Positions 1-11,081 of a DNA stretch of 64,000 bases are shown in pieces; position 1 is the first letter of the stretch; the number at the start of each line of letters is the position of its first letter. Source of the stretch: Lytechinus pictus (lineage: Eukaryota > Echinodermata > Echinoidea > Temnopleuroida > Toxopneustidae); contig NC_087251.1 of assembly GCF_037042905.1 (NCBI RefSeq), positions 46,510,373 to 46,574,372 on the forward strand, in the 5' to 3' direction. Below the pieces are notes generated by a model, which was not told the origin of the DNA, searched no databases, and saw only the letters and a program-made list of their open reading frames with translations. The position numbers were made by a program, and so were the translations under genes.

Positions 1-144
1 ACTAATTTAGATAGGAAATTTGGTTTGATAACCAAGGTTGAAGTCCCCTTTACGATCATACATAGCAGCATTTATAAATATATGCATTTACATCATCCCA
101 ATAGATCTTTACGTTGCTTTGACATGGCATCAAAAAAGGACAAT

Positions 145-848
145 GGCCCGTATTCTGAAGTCTAGTTTAACTTAAGCCCAGCGCACACTATGCGATCCAA
201 TGCGCGACGTGATTTTTTAATAAATCCCACTTTGCATTAAATGTGAAATTTCCAAGAAGCAAAATTATTTTATTTGAAGTTCGGCATAATAAATCATAAT
301 TTTGCTTTGCGGCCAGCCCTGTGTTCGGAGTAAAGTCCAAATTGTTTTAAAATCGCAGGCGATGATGACGTCATTGCGATTTGGAATTGATTTTGCTTTT
401 ATACCTACAGGGACGCTTGAACTTGACTGACTTCCGATTTCAGTAGTCCTATCACAATTCTGATTGCTAAGATTTTATTGGTTGGAATGTTCATATCAAG
501 TGTTATAGCGATTTCTTTGAAATTCGGCTCGCAACGAATCACATAGTGTGCGCCGGGCTTTAGCCCATGGTCCAATTCTGTGCTTGAATTATGGAAAGCG
601 GAAATTGACCAAAGTTTGTTAACAATGTGTGTTTCTTTTGTTTACTTTCCCGTTCCCTAAGTTTTAATGGTGAAAAAAAAAACCTTTTAATAGGTATCAT
701 TTCCTAACAGTTATGAATAATTTGAGATTCAAATGAGCTGATAAATTGAACTTGGAATGTTAGAGAATAGTTTCACAGTTGGCTTTCCATACTTTAACCA
801 CAACTATAGACCAGAGTCTACACCAAATCCGAGATCAGAATAAGGGCC
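145..848. mobile_element. Inverted-repeat element, GGCCCGTATTCTGAAG family, interrupted
   Basis: It begins GGCCCGTATTCTGAAG and ends with a diverged inverted copy (GATCAGAATAAGGGCC). Another copy, uninterrupted, is at 62746-63058, and a third begins at 63851. The copy here is longer because a second MITE (175-559) is inserted in it; removing that insert leaves about 316 bp, close to the 313 bp of the intact copy. There is no coding capacity. Confidence 0.8.
175..559 (+). mobile_element. MITE with AGCCC termini and TTA target duplication (Harbinger-like)
   Basis: The termini are AGCCCAGCGCACACT and its inverted counterpart AGTGTGCGCCGGGCT. TTA is present on both sides (172-174 and 560-562). 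A second copy lies in opposite orientation at 21914-22316 with TCA on both sides. Three-base targets point to the PIF/Harbinger superfamily, by inference. There is no transposase inside; the element is non-autonomous. Confidence 0.8.
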
Positions 849-2961
849 TGATTGCAGTGAAAAAAAAAAAAAAAGTAGATTTTTAGCAAGTAAATATTCT
901 AAATAAAACTGACAAATACATCCTTACATCGCTGTCAGAAACACTCTCAAAATGGCAAGCAAATTCACAATTGTAATTAATATAAAGCAAAGTTTCTTTT
1001 CTGTATTTTAAAATACTTCATTCTGGGATAATGCAGAATTAAATACACATTTTCTAAATTCAATATCATATATATCAAGAAATAAAATTAAAGGTCAAAA
1101 TGTTTCCCTCAAGGTTGTAGTACAGAAATAATTACTAATTTTACAATCATTGAATTGATTTCAATTAAACATCTATGTATATACACTGTACATATGTAAG
1201 GCTCTTTATCAAACATTGGAATGAAATATTTGCATCTTTAAGATCATCATTTAAAATTAATATTCTTATCATTATCTATCAACACTACAAAAAAGGATGT
1301 GGAAGAAAATAAAGAATATGGAAGAAAGCAACTATCGTCTATGGAAAAAAACCTAATTGACTGAACATATTACATCTAATTAAAAAAAAATAAAAAAATA
1401 CAATAAGAGGTTAATTCTTGCAATATTTTTAAAGTAAATGTTAAAATCCTTTTTTTTACTTTAAATATCTTTTGAAAATGATTGAAACCAATAAAGACAT
1501 TTTACACAAGAAACACCCATTCGTTTATACTGGCGATTTCATTTCGGAATAAGATTGATTTTACTGGTGAAGACCACATAGTATTGTCTCTTGAAGGAGA
1601 AAAGATGTATAAAATCATTCATATTTATGTCCATCTGGGGGCATTTCAGCAACATTTTTCATCCTCTTACAATTTAAACACAATTCTACTTGCCTGAATC
1701 AGATTGTTCTGTATTCTTACACAGGTTTTGAAACACTTATTCCTTGAATAGATGTTGATCTTTTCACAAGAAAACTAGGTGTTATGGTTCATTATGTGAA
1801 AGTACAGAAGGCGTTATAGAAGGAGTCTTATAGAGCACCAAGGCGATAATCATAAAAACCCTTGTTTTTTATGCATTTCTTTTTCCTATCTCAGAGGGGC
1901 AAGACATAAAACATTCGCAGCCCAAATTTAGTCGGGATTTGGTTGAACAGGGCCCAAGATATGACAACATGAATGCCTAATTAGTCCCATTGAAGTCAAT
2001 GTATTATTGGCATGATTCTTAACAATTAAAATATAGCTATTCCGGATACTCATGAGGTCCTATCTGGGGCTCTGTTTAACCGATTCCCACCAAATCAAGA
2101 TGGTTTGATATTTTTCATCATGCTTCTCTGATAAAGAATAGAAAAACTTGATGTCCAAACTCTCTTTTTTATGATGTCACACTTTGGTAATCGATATACC
2201 TCAAAAACATTTTTAGTACACATTAATACATCCTACATAAGAGAGGTTTTGTCCAATGTTGAGCAGGTAGAGTCTGCATAAATCGCCTTTCCTTCCACAA
2301 GTAAAAATAATCACCTTAAATTGACAGATATTTTTTCAAACCAGAATATGCAAAATTAGTTTCTCACTTCTTCTAAGTCGCATTTGACACTACTCAAACA
2401 TATTTATGTGGTCCTCAAAAATTAGATTTGATTTATGCAGATTCTTCGGAATTTCAGAATTTGATTGGCCAATAGCTTAAAATGGCCTGCAAAGATCTGA
2501 CAAGTGCAAAACAACTTTACTTGGTTGTGATTGGCCAAGATGCACAAGCGTCCCACTGTTGTCACTATGGTAACTGTCCGATTAAAACATCAGACAAGTC
2601 CTTTCATGACGTGCTTCCCGGGAGACAGAAAATGTCTGCTTCCCTCGCAGTGTCACTTCCCAGACACAAATAAAAAGATGCTGTGAGGGTTCGCAGAACA
2701 CCCAGCAGAAACCAACATAGAGAGAGAAAACTGAACGCACACACAAACAAACATCCAACAAGACGGAAGAAAGATGACAGATGTTTGGAATTAAGTATCG
2801 CTAGCACTTGTTTCTTCTTCTTCTTCTTTATACATCAACTTTGTTTTGTACAGATTTTGATAGAAAAATACAAATGCTGAAAGGGGGAAGGTAAAACTGG
2901 ATTGGGAATGTAAAACCCAGGGTACGAAGGCAATTTCCAGTCACTAATTATGAACGTGGTG

Positions 2962-3123
2962 TCAGTGGGCGATGTTGGACATTGAAAATTTAAAGTGTTG
3001 GGTGAGGGAACGTTGATTACACGTTTGAACGACGAGGCCGTGTTCTTTATGGCCCTTGCTGTCCAAGCAGAGGTCCGAGTTTTGGAAGCGGAACACGCGC
3101 TTGCTGTCCGTCTGGTCCCATTT
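2962..3123 (-). CDS. GALNT2: GALNT2-like last coding exon (lectin gamma repeat and stop)
   Basis: The exon starts after TCTGCAG and reads KWDQTDSKRVFRFQNSDLCL, then DSKGHKEHGLVVQTCNQRSL, and ends THFKF-like (Thr-Gln-His-Phe-Lys-Phe) before SMSNIAH and a TGA stop at 2962-2964. It is the gamma repeat of the lectin domain (residues 340-392). The QxW position of this repeat reads QHF. The longest open frame at this place is in a different, non-coding frame. The 3' UTR follows at lower coordinates, with no clear end. Confidence 0.95.
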   Translation of the reverse strand, partial: KWDQTDSKRVFRFQNSDLCLDSKGHKEHGLVVQTCNQRSLTQHFKFSMSNIAH

Positions 3124-3821
3124 CTGCAGAGAGAAAAAGAAAAAGATAGGAGATAGGATGGGTTATTAAAAATGTCAATACATCCTAGGCCTACATCATT
3201 GGAAGCAGTGCAGTCACTTGGAACATTTGCTTTATACCAACATCCCACAGTAATCAAAATTATAACCCAATGTACATGATTACATGATCAAAACACTAAA
3301 CCCTTGATTTCAAAAGACCAATAGCCGTTCACACATTAACTAATTTACACATACCAAGGGTTAACTGCATGCAACAAAGTGTATGTTGACATAAAAATTT
3401 GTGCATTAGTTTAGTAAGTTTCAAATACAAGTGTATAGCCCAAAGAATCCCCAAGTCTAGCCTGATGATAAAGGTATTTTGATAAAAGTAGAAAAATTAA
3501 AGAGAAATATTGGTCAAAGTTTGACAAGAAAATCAATCAAAGAACATGAGAGTAGGAGAGCTACCTTTTTTCAAAGTTTTGTATTTGTGACATCACATGC
3601 GAGCTGACCCACATGGTATGTGATATAAATTTCCCATTTTTAATGTTTTTGTCTGATGATATACTGCATGCAAATTTAAATTTTGTAAGAAAAAAGAAAA
3701 TGATATCTTTTATGGATTTTCCCAAAATCTTCACCAACTTTATATCAGGGTAAACTTCCCCTTGAAGCATCTTTGGCCAATCCCACAACCCATCCATACT
3801 ATTAAAACAGTTGTATCTTAC
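3124..3821 (-). other. Intron, 698 bp, between lectin exons
   Basis: It has canonical GT-AG ends on the minus strand. The sequence is AT-rich and contains no repeat or gene that I can identify. Confidence 0.85.
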
Positions 3822-3941
3822 CTGGTTGACATTATGCGGCTGACAGCCTTGTAATGTAATAGGTGTTCCTGCTTTCTTTTCTGTTACTGTTAAACACAGA
3901 TCTGAATGCTTTATCAATTTATCCTTTGTAAAAGAAAATTC
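3822..3941 (-). CDS. GALNT2: GALNT2-like exon I (lectin beta repeat)
   Basis: This 120 bp exon, in phase 0 at both ends, encodes EFSFTKDKLIKHSDLCLTVT, then EKKAGTPITLQGCQPHNVNQ (residues 300-339). It is the beta repeat of the lectin domain. The closing Gln joins Lys-Trp of the last exon to give an intact QKW motif. The acceptor is ATTTGCAG and the donor GTAAGA. The surrounding open frame on this strand continues into intron and should not be read as coding beyond the splice sites. Confidence 0.96.
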
Positions 3942-4387
3942 CTGCAAATACAATAGAATAATAATTAAAAAAAGAGGATACCATTAATAACCATGCCATG
4001 AATAATGATCAATAAAACTGCATTTGACTGACTATACATATGCCAAATTTAAAAAGAATATTCAAATAGATTTAATCTTTACAATTCTTGAGTTAAATAA
4101 ATAACAATATGGAAGTAAAAATAGGATTATCAATAAAATTGAATATGATAGTTTTGTCAATTTTATTGTCTTTTACATCTTTCATTCAATTCCACAAGAA
4201 GCTTTATCAAAGCCAGAATGGCCCTGTAACATACATGTATGTCTTAGCAATTGATAATGGTGCTGATTTTTATGATCTATCAATTAACGATTGCGTACCA
4301 ATAATCAATGCAATCAATCATAAAGCTAATGATCAATTGCTAGGTGTATGATGCAGGGCCCTGATTACGCAGACGGGGGTATCTTAC
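3942..4387 (-). other. Intron, 446 bp, between lectin exons
   Basis: This is the smallest intron in the window. It has canonical borders and nothing recognisable inside. Confidence 0.85.
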
Positions 4388-4514
4388 CTGATTTCCCCCA
4401 CTATTATGACAATCATAAAGACCTAGCGTTCCTTGGTGTACATGGCCCAGTGTATCCATACACATGGCACCTTGCTGTATTGAACCAAATGCCACGTCTT
4501 GTTTATCTGGCACC
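4388..4514 (-). CDS. GALNT2: GALNT2-like exon H (lectin alpha repeat)
   Basis: This 127 bp exon encodes [20 protein letters not shown], then [20 protein letters not shown] and NQ (residues 258-299). It is the alpha repeat of the ricin-type lectin domain. Cys275 and Asp277 form the CxD of the GalNAc-binding site (Asp458 in human GALNT2 as recalled). The QxW signature is split across the splice junction and reads QEF rather than QEW. The acceptor is TCTTTCAG and the donor GTAAGA; it ends in phase 0. Confidence 0.96.
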
Positions 4515-4590
4515 CTGAAAGAAAGCAAATTAAAGAAATACATTATATGTTACAAGAATCTATGCAGGAGGATACAATACCATTTTAAAT

Positions 4591-4666
4591 GAATGGATGG
4601 ATGGATAGATGGATTGAGGATGGATGGAAGGATGGACGGATAGACAGACAGACAGATAGATAGATG
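4591..4666. repeat. TGGA/TAGA tetranucleotide repeat
   Basis: Imperfect GGAT, GGAC, AGAC and AGAT tetramers run in tandem over about 75 bp. Confidence 0.9.
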
Positions 4667-4796
4667 GTATTTATGATAATGAAAAATCCAATTCATAGCC
4701 AACGGTTGAATTACATGAATTTGTAGACTAAATTTTCAATATACATAATTATACAAAGTTACAACAGATAATAAAAAATATAAATTCATAATGAAC

Positions 4797-4935
4797 AAAA
4801 TAATCAAAGAAGAGTCAAATATAATTTCACATTAGATAGTTTTGATTTATTCTTCAGAAAGTGAAGTATGGTTCATCATATGTTTCATCATATTTCACTT
4901 TCTGAAGAATAAATCAACTTTTCTTTGATTATTTT
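4797..4935. repeat. Composite hairpin element
   Basis: The inner arms are 24 bp and perfectly complementary (4842-4865 with 4894-4917). The outer arms are 15 bp and perfect (4797-4811 with 4921-4935). The loop holds a duplicated TTCATCATAT. There is no coding capacity; it is probably a small MITE. Confidence 0.8.
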
Positions 4936-6257
4936 GATCATTATTTTCTTTCTTTGCTGGAGAACATATTTTATTATTTCATATCAATACATTTATAGGG
5001 TAGGAGGATACAGAGAGAAAGGTATGAAAGAAGTAGTAATGTCAGAAAGAATGAGAGGAGACTAAGTTACAAATACTTAGTTATTAATATATTTGGCGCT
5101 GCAGTGCCACTTTCATTTTCTTCACCCCAATGCGACTTCTCAATCTTTAGCGACACACAATCAGGATATTAGGAACAGGAACGCAAAAGAAATTTGATTC
5201 TTTGTGACTTTAATCATTGCCATTGAACTGTACACATAATTAGAACAATTGATTGCCTGAAACTACTGGTGAAGAAGTAGAATGTCAATTTATTCTAACC
5301 TCTTCTCATGCAGACTAAAAACCCAAGATGACAGGAGAATAGAAAAAGGAAAAGGGGAATTGATCGCAGAAAGAAACGAGAAAATGTTATTAACACTTTT
5401 TCACCCACAAGGCAGAACATCTACACATACATTAATTGAGCAAAAGCACCTTGGAATTGCGTTTTCGTCTTGATTAAAACAGCAATCCATGCCTAGAGCC
5501 TCACAACCGAGCATGAACGGCAACCCTTAAATAGGATTACGCCGGCGCTAGCCTGCTTATATTTTGTTATTGTATAATATTACACTATTCCTCGAGGCAC
5601 TTGTAGCATGTTCTATTCATTTTGCCATGCAGAGGCGGCATCGATGAAGGAATCGATGAGGGCGAGCGAGACGAGGACGATCATCGAGCTTCAGAAGGGC
5701 TGCCAGGTGTTTGTATTCTGATAGCACTGATCAGGAACACAGGATATTTGTCACGATCACAATCATGCATAAGACGAACAATCAATGATAATAAAGGATG
5801 AGGTCCCTTCTAAGCTCCTTCCAATTCACAAAATTGGCAAATTCTCTCTTACTCGGTTGACATGGGTGAGTGAGACACTTGATTGATGTTCTTCTTAAAA
5901 CAATATAAGACCAGTTTAAACAAGTTTTAACATGATCTTTTATAAGTGTTATTTTATTTATTTATTCATTTTACTTTTTTTTGGGGGGGGGGGGAAGGTC
6001 TGCAGCTTGTAAAAAGTTTTGTGAATATTCCACAAGACAACTTTTAATCTGAAGATTTTCAACATCCCTTGACAGCTTCATCAGTTTCAATAAGGGAGTG
6101 TTGCAAAAAATTAAAATCTGCTTGAATCAATTGCAGATTTCTATTGCAAATTGATGGATCAACTTTTAGCTCTGGCAGGTCAGTTAATAAACTACTTGTT
6201 GCAAGATGTTGAGGATCATTTGTAAATTTGCAATTAATACCCATACATAATGACTTA

Positions 6258-6385
6258 GGTCCCGTAACACACAGGTTAGCGATTAATCATACGCTTGATT
6301 TTCACGATTGATCGTACATTGTAGTCGATGGAATCAATCGTAGAAAAATGTTCTACGATCATTGCTAAGCTTTGTGTTACGGGCC
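6258..6385. mobile_element. Short MITE with GGTCCCGTAACAC termini
   Basis: It starts GGTCCCGTAACAC and ends GTGTTACGGGCC, with further complementarity inside (TTAGCGATTAATC against GATCATTGCTAA). A degenerate relative seems to lie near 54373. Confidence 0.65.
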
Positions 6386-8749
6386 ATTGGAGACCCTGAA
6401 TAGATTTGAAAATGATTGTAAGTTTCTTGCAATGCCTGTTTTGGTAAGCATCATTCATCTTTTATTTACACATCCTAAAAGTTGGTTAATTTCTATTAAG
6501 CCATTAAGTGAAATCCTGCCATGACAAGCAACATCACAGATGTAAAATAAAGTCCCCAAGGACATTCAAATGTCCCAATTTCCCCTTAGATGAAAACAAC
6601 TCAAAGTGGCTTACTTCAAACTATTTGTAAATTATCAGCTTTCACCTCAGTTGACTTATGATTATAATTACCCATCAGCACAAAAAACATTTCCTAGAAT
6701 CATGGCCTAATTCTTACAAAGTCTTGTTCAGGTTTCATACACTAAATAATGCTTCATCTAGATGTTAACATTTAGAGAAACAAGAGCGCTCATGGCACTT
6801 TTGCATTAACTTACAGGGCTACATGTATACAGCTTTCTCAAGTTAAAAATCAATCCTCGTTCGCTTTCAATTTGGCAACAATCATTAATTTTCTATTTAT
6901 TTTTATACTTTGCAAAAATTAAAATAATGATATCACAAGAGTATATATGAATGATTAATGAATAAATTTACAAAAAGGTTGCCAATTTGCATTTTTAAAC
7001 AGGGATTCTGTTGTTTTCATTGCATTGCCAATTTAAAGTGTGTAAGTTATACTGCTTTTATTCAAGAACCGCACCACATACTTTACTGGGAATAGTACAT
7101 ATTTTTTTTCAGTACATATTTCTCTTTCCAACCATATTTTGTTTGTAATTGCTCAAGTTGAGGATAATAAGAAGGTGACATAAAATATGCTCCTGCGACA
7201 TTTGCTCCGGTCTTAATACCTCAGAGGGCAGAGGGTTAAAGGTAGGATTGTAATAGAGTTTAGAATAATATAAAGATAAGGATTAGGGTTTATTTACATT
7301 TTCTGCGGTTAGATTTTATGTTTGGCTTAACATGCGGATTTCCCATCAGAGCAATTATCGCCAGAGCAGGTGTCATGGAACCTAGTGAGAAACTGCTAAT
7401 TTATCTCCTACTTGTACATGATACACTGTACCTCTTTAATGGGTTAACAACATTTACTTGGCACATCTCAAATGTGGTTGTATGTTAAAGTTCTAAGACT
7501 GCATGAAGAGGGATTGAAAAGGAGACGAATGTCAACAAGCCCTCTTTTCAAAATGGAGCACCCGCAAGCAAGTGTTTGAATCATACTCCCTCCATGCAAG
7601 CAGATCCCTTTCATGGCCTACTTAACTCAATATATTTTTCTCAGAACATTTGTATATTTGAAGAGAAATCTCGCCTTCATTTTTTTTCTGTCTATCTCTC
7701 TTACACCCCTCTATTCCAATCATATCTATAATCTCTACCTTTCTCTTCCTCCATTTTGTCGTTTCCAAAACTACATCTGTTTCTCATTCTACCTCCTTAT
7801 TACATACCCGACATGATTCATCAACATTCAAACATGAATTCTAGTCAGATGAAAAGTATTTTCTAAGGGTCAGATAAAAGGAGAAATATTATTGAAGTAA
7901 TACCCACACCCCATCAAGATTGCCTTATGGGAGGAACATGTTTAAATCATAATAGCATGTTCCCCAGATTTATTGTCATAAAGCCATTACCATGGCAATG
8001 CGGCACCCCGATACATTTGAAAAGTGTGTCTTGCATGTCTTCAGTCGAATACCAAAGTCAACTGAACATTGAGAAAAAACTGAGAAAGTGGAATGTTAAT
8101 TCACCCTGATTTTAAACCTCCAAACCTATTACATGAAAAGAGCAAATAATCAAGACCCCCCCCCCCCCACCAAAAAAGAGAGAGAGAGAAACATTACTAA
8201 ATGTACCATAGACATGGATTTTGAAAAATAGGAACAAAAGGATAAAAAATAACCTTTTTTGTTCCCGTTACAGAGCTTTAACTCACAATGCATGAATGAT
8301 TTCTATTTTCGGTATCTCAGTCACCATTCCTTTTAACTCCTTTTCTACGTTTGTTCATAATCACCTCCTTCACCTACTTACTCATCAATCCTCAACCCCC
8401 TCCCCCTTCCTCCAAACAAACATGAATACATATATGTCTGGTTTTTTTTCCATTACATCAATAAATTTATGTTAATTACCTGTTCACCTATTCCTTCTGA
8501 AATGTTTGTCCTGCTCCTGTTAATCCTAACTGTATTTTTTTTCTCCAAAACTTAATTCCCCCTACTGGTCCATTAGCTTTTCAATCCATATCATTAATGT
8601 TCATTTACACACTCCCAGGTCAATATAGTTTGGTTTGAAAAGAAGACCCTTTCCCCTTTCTTACCATCTCTCTTACACTATTTCACTTAATCCTCATCTT
8701 CAATTTCTTATTCCTCCCTTTTTATCCGTATCTCTACTCTTTCTTCTCG

Positions 8750-9612
8750 CATCCTCATTCGATTCTCTGGACTATCTTTCTCAGTTTTGCCACTTCAAAC
8801 GTATCCGACTAATTTCAGATCAATACATCATTTTCTTTAAAAAACCCTCTTTCCCCTTTCCTATATTTTATCCTCATCTTCACTCCCTAATCACTCTTTG
8901 TGAATCCATCCATCTCTTTCTTTCTGTCCTTCATTTCAATGGTTTGTCCGTCTCTCTTCTCTTTCTTTCTCACAACCCCATTCAATTCCCTGGACTACAT
9001 CTCCTCAGTTTTGCCTCTTCAAACTCACCCAGGTTATTCCTTTTTTTAATTTTTTTTATTCTAAAAAAGATAATTCATTTGAAACATTCTATCCATCTCC
9101 TTTACACCATTTCCCTTTATCCTTATCTTTAACCTCTCCTTCCCCATTGTAGATCGATCCCTAATCTCTTTTATTTTATACCATAGTTCAATTTTCTGGA
9201 CTGTCTTCCTCAGTTTTGGCTCTTCAAACTCCTAACTAATTTCATATATTAAAAAAAAATAGCTTCCCCCTTTCTATTGATCTCTCTTACAATATTTAAT
9301 GCTATCCTCATATTCAATCCCTCCTTTCACATTTGTTTATTCATATTTACTTTTTTTCTTTCTCATGTCATCTTTCAATTCTTTTGACTTATTATATTTT
9401 TTTTGCAACCTGATCATTGTGTTAAATATATATAGGCCTATATATGTATTAAGAAAAAGACTATTCCGACATTATTTTATTTTACTTGACCCCTCCTTCT
9501 TCCCCTTTGTTTATCCATCCCTACTCTCTTTCTTTCTTTCTATCTATCCATCATTTAATTCTCTAGACTATCTTCCTCCGTTTTGCCACTTCAAACACAC
9601 CTGAGTAATTTT
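8750..9612. repeat. Pyrimidine-rich tandem array, about 200 bp period
   Basis: A block containing CTGGACTATCTTCCTCAG, then TTTTGCC and CTTCAAAC, recurs near 8766, 8991, 9198 and 9562, with a degenerate copy near 9372. Spacing is roughly 185-225 bp. The plus strand is strongly C/T rich throughout, so the serine/leucine/phenylalanine-rich open frames here are not credible proteins. Confidence 0.7.
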
Positions 9613-9820
9613 CACACCTATGCTCTCATCCAGGCATCCATGAAGGGGCTCCCAATCCAATGTTCTGCTTGCATAGTTTCAGACTCAATGTCTGCGCCAC
9701 AATCCCATAGCAAGAATTCCCTAAAGGTATACCATACTGTTACAGTCACACCGAAGAAACCGACTCCAAACGGACCGATGGTAAATGATTGAAAAAAATG
9801 TAAAACACTTAGTCAGACTG

Positions 9821-9929
9821 GGTCCTGTCTTACAAAGAGTCGTGATTGATCCAATCACCCCTAAACTTTATGGAAATCCATCATTATCGTAATTTTTCCT
9901 ACAGGATATTTGCACAATATCCTTTTTAA
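9821..9929. mobile_element. Left half of an interrupted TCTTACAAAGAG-family MITE
   Basis: It resembles the copies at 54087-54261 and 57738-58021 up to GATATTTGCACAATATCC, then stops at TTAA. The matching right half is at 20265-20420, which places a 10.3 kb insertion between them. Confidence 0.75.
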
Positions 9930-11058
9930 AGGGATTGTTTCACTTTGTGAGCAATTGAAAAAATTATCATATTGCTTTTTGAAAATGGTATGAACATTTG
10001 ACTAACAGCTCAAAAATACCCATGTGAAAGTTTGGGATCATAACATGTTCGGGAAGTGTTTTTAAAAACTGAAAATCTGAGGCAATGTTTGAAGAGAAAA
10101 ATGCACTTCTCGGCGGTTGATTCATGATTCTGTTTCCAATTTAAATCGATATTATATAGCGCCACCTTGTGATGTATGCAAGAAAGTAGGCGGAGCTTAC
10201 CACGGGGAATTTCGCTTCTTGCGTGATCTGTGGGCGAAGTTAGTTTGTTTTGGGTTTTTTCTGTGTCTCCGCTCGGTGTGTGCGATAAGCGATCGATGCA
10301 TGTGCGTTGCTTATTGCCTGTGTGAAAGGGTGTAGCTAGTGTGTGTCGCTTGTGCATAACATTGGGGGAATATCATAAGTCCATGATCATACTGTCAAAC
10401 TGTGTCGAACTCGTGAATGTCCATTCCGTCTGTGGTCTGTACATTTGAATATGCTACATGTATGCCTCATAATGAACTTTGTAGACTTACAGACCATGGG
10501 ATTTTGATGAATTTATATTTTGGCGACGTAAATTAGTAGCAAATAAAACGACAACAACAGAAAAGAACGCGACAAACCGGGGCTACAAATACAATCTCGG
10601 ATCTACAGTGTAGAGTAATAGTAGTTTTTTTTGTGGATCATGGGGGCCGGGGATGGAGCGTGATTTTCCAGAAGCTATATTGTGCCCCCCCCAAAAAAAA
10701 AAAAAAAATTCCCTCTGTTCTTTTCTTTAGTTTACCTTTGCATGCACTACAAGATATATCCTTGTGGTTGTTGATAATTCTCTTTTACCTGGTCACGATA
10801 TAGCAAACGTCCGTCGACTGATTCGAGAAGAGAATGCAATATAGCTCCATGTAATGCAATATCATGGAGCTGTAATATGTATCCGAACTCCACTCTGGTC
10901 ATGTTACGTCCACGTAATCACAGGCCTTCGTGTGTCATGTGCATGTTTACATACACGGGGCATAGCTGGGTAGGAACTCGGAATAAAGGCAGTGACCTCT
11001 CCTTCCCCCCCCCCCCCCCTGGCATGGACTCGAAACATCCACCATCGTGGGTTTTTTT

Positions 11059-11081
11059 TTTGTGTGTGTGTGTGTGTGTGT
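11059..11081. repeat. TG dinucleotide repeat with T tract
   Basis: A short (TG)n run follows a T tract. The His/Thr and Cys/Val repeats in overlapping open frames come only from this. Confidence 0.85.

Larger units (their letters stand above)
1..2961 (-). other. 3' UTR and downstream flank of the GALNT2-like gene
   Basis: No coding sequence is seen after the stop codon. The proximal part presumably is 3' UTR, but I cannot fix the poly(A) site: the minus strand has a TATAAA at about 2827-2832 and canonical AATAAA hexamers only inside a MITE (474-479 and 269-274). The far end contains the nested element at 145-848. The rest is AT-rich sequence with A and T tracts and no other recognisable structure. 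Confidence 0.5.

Noticed and set aside
2835..3257. 140-codon minus-strand open frame across the last exon
   Set aside because: It is in the wrong frame; the true lectin frame runs from 3123 to 2962 and is supported by splice sites and homology.
8635..9132. 165-codon open frame rich in Ser, Leu, Phe and His
   Set aside because: It lies in the pyrimidine-rich tandem array; stop codons are rare there because of composition.
10117..10335. 72-codon Cys-rich open frame near the left end of the 10.3 kb element, as a transposase remnant
   Set aside because: No transposase motif is visible and the opposite strand is open over the same stretch. I leave it as unexplained rather than a gene.
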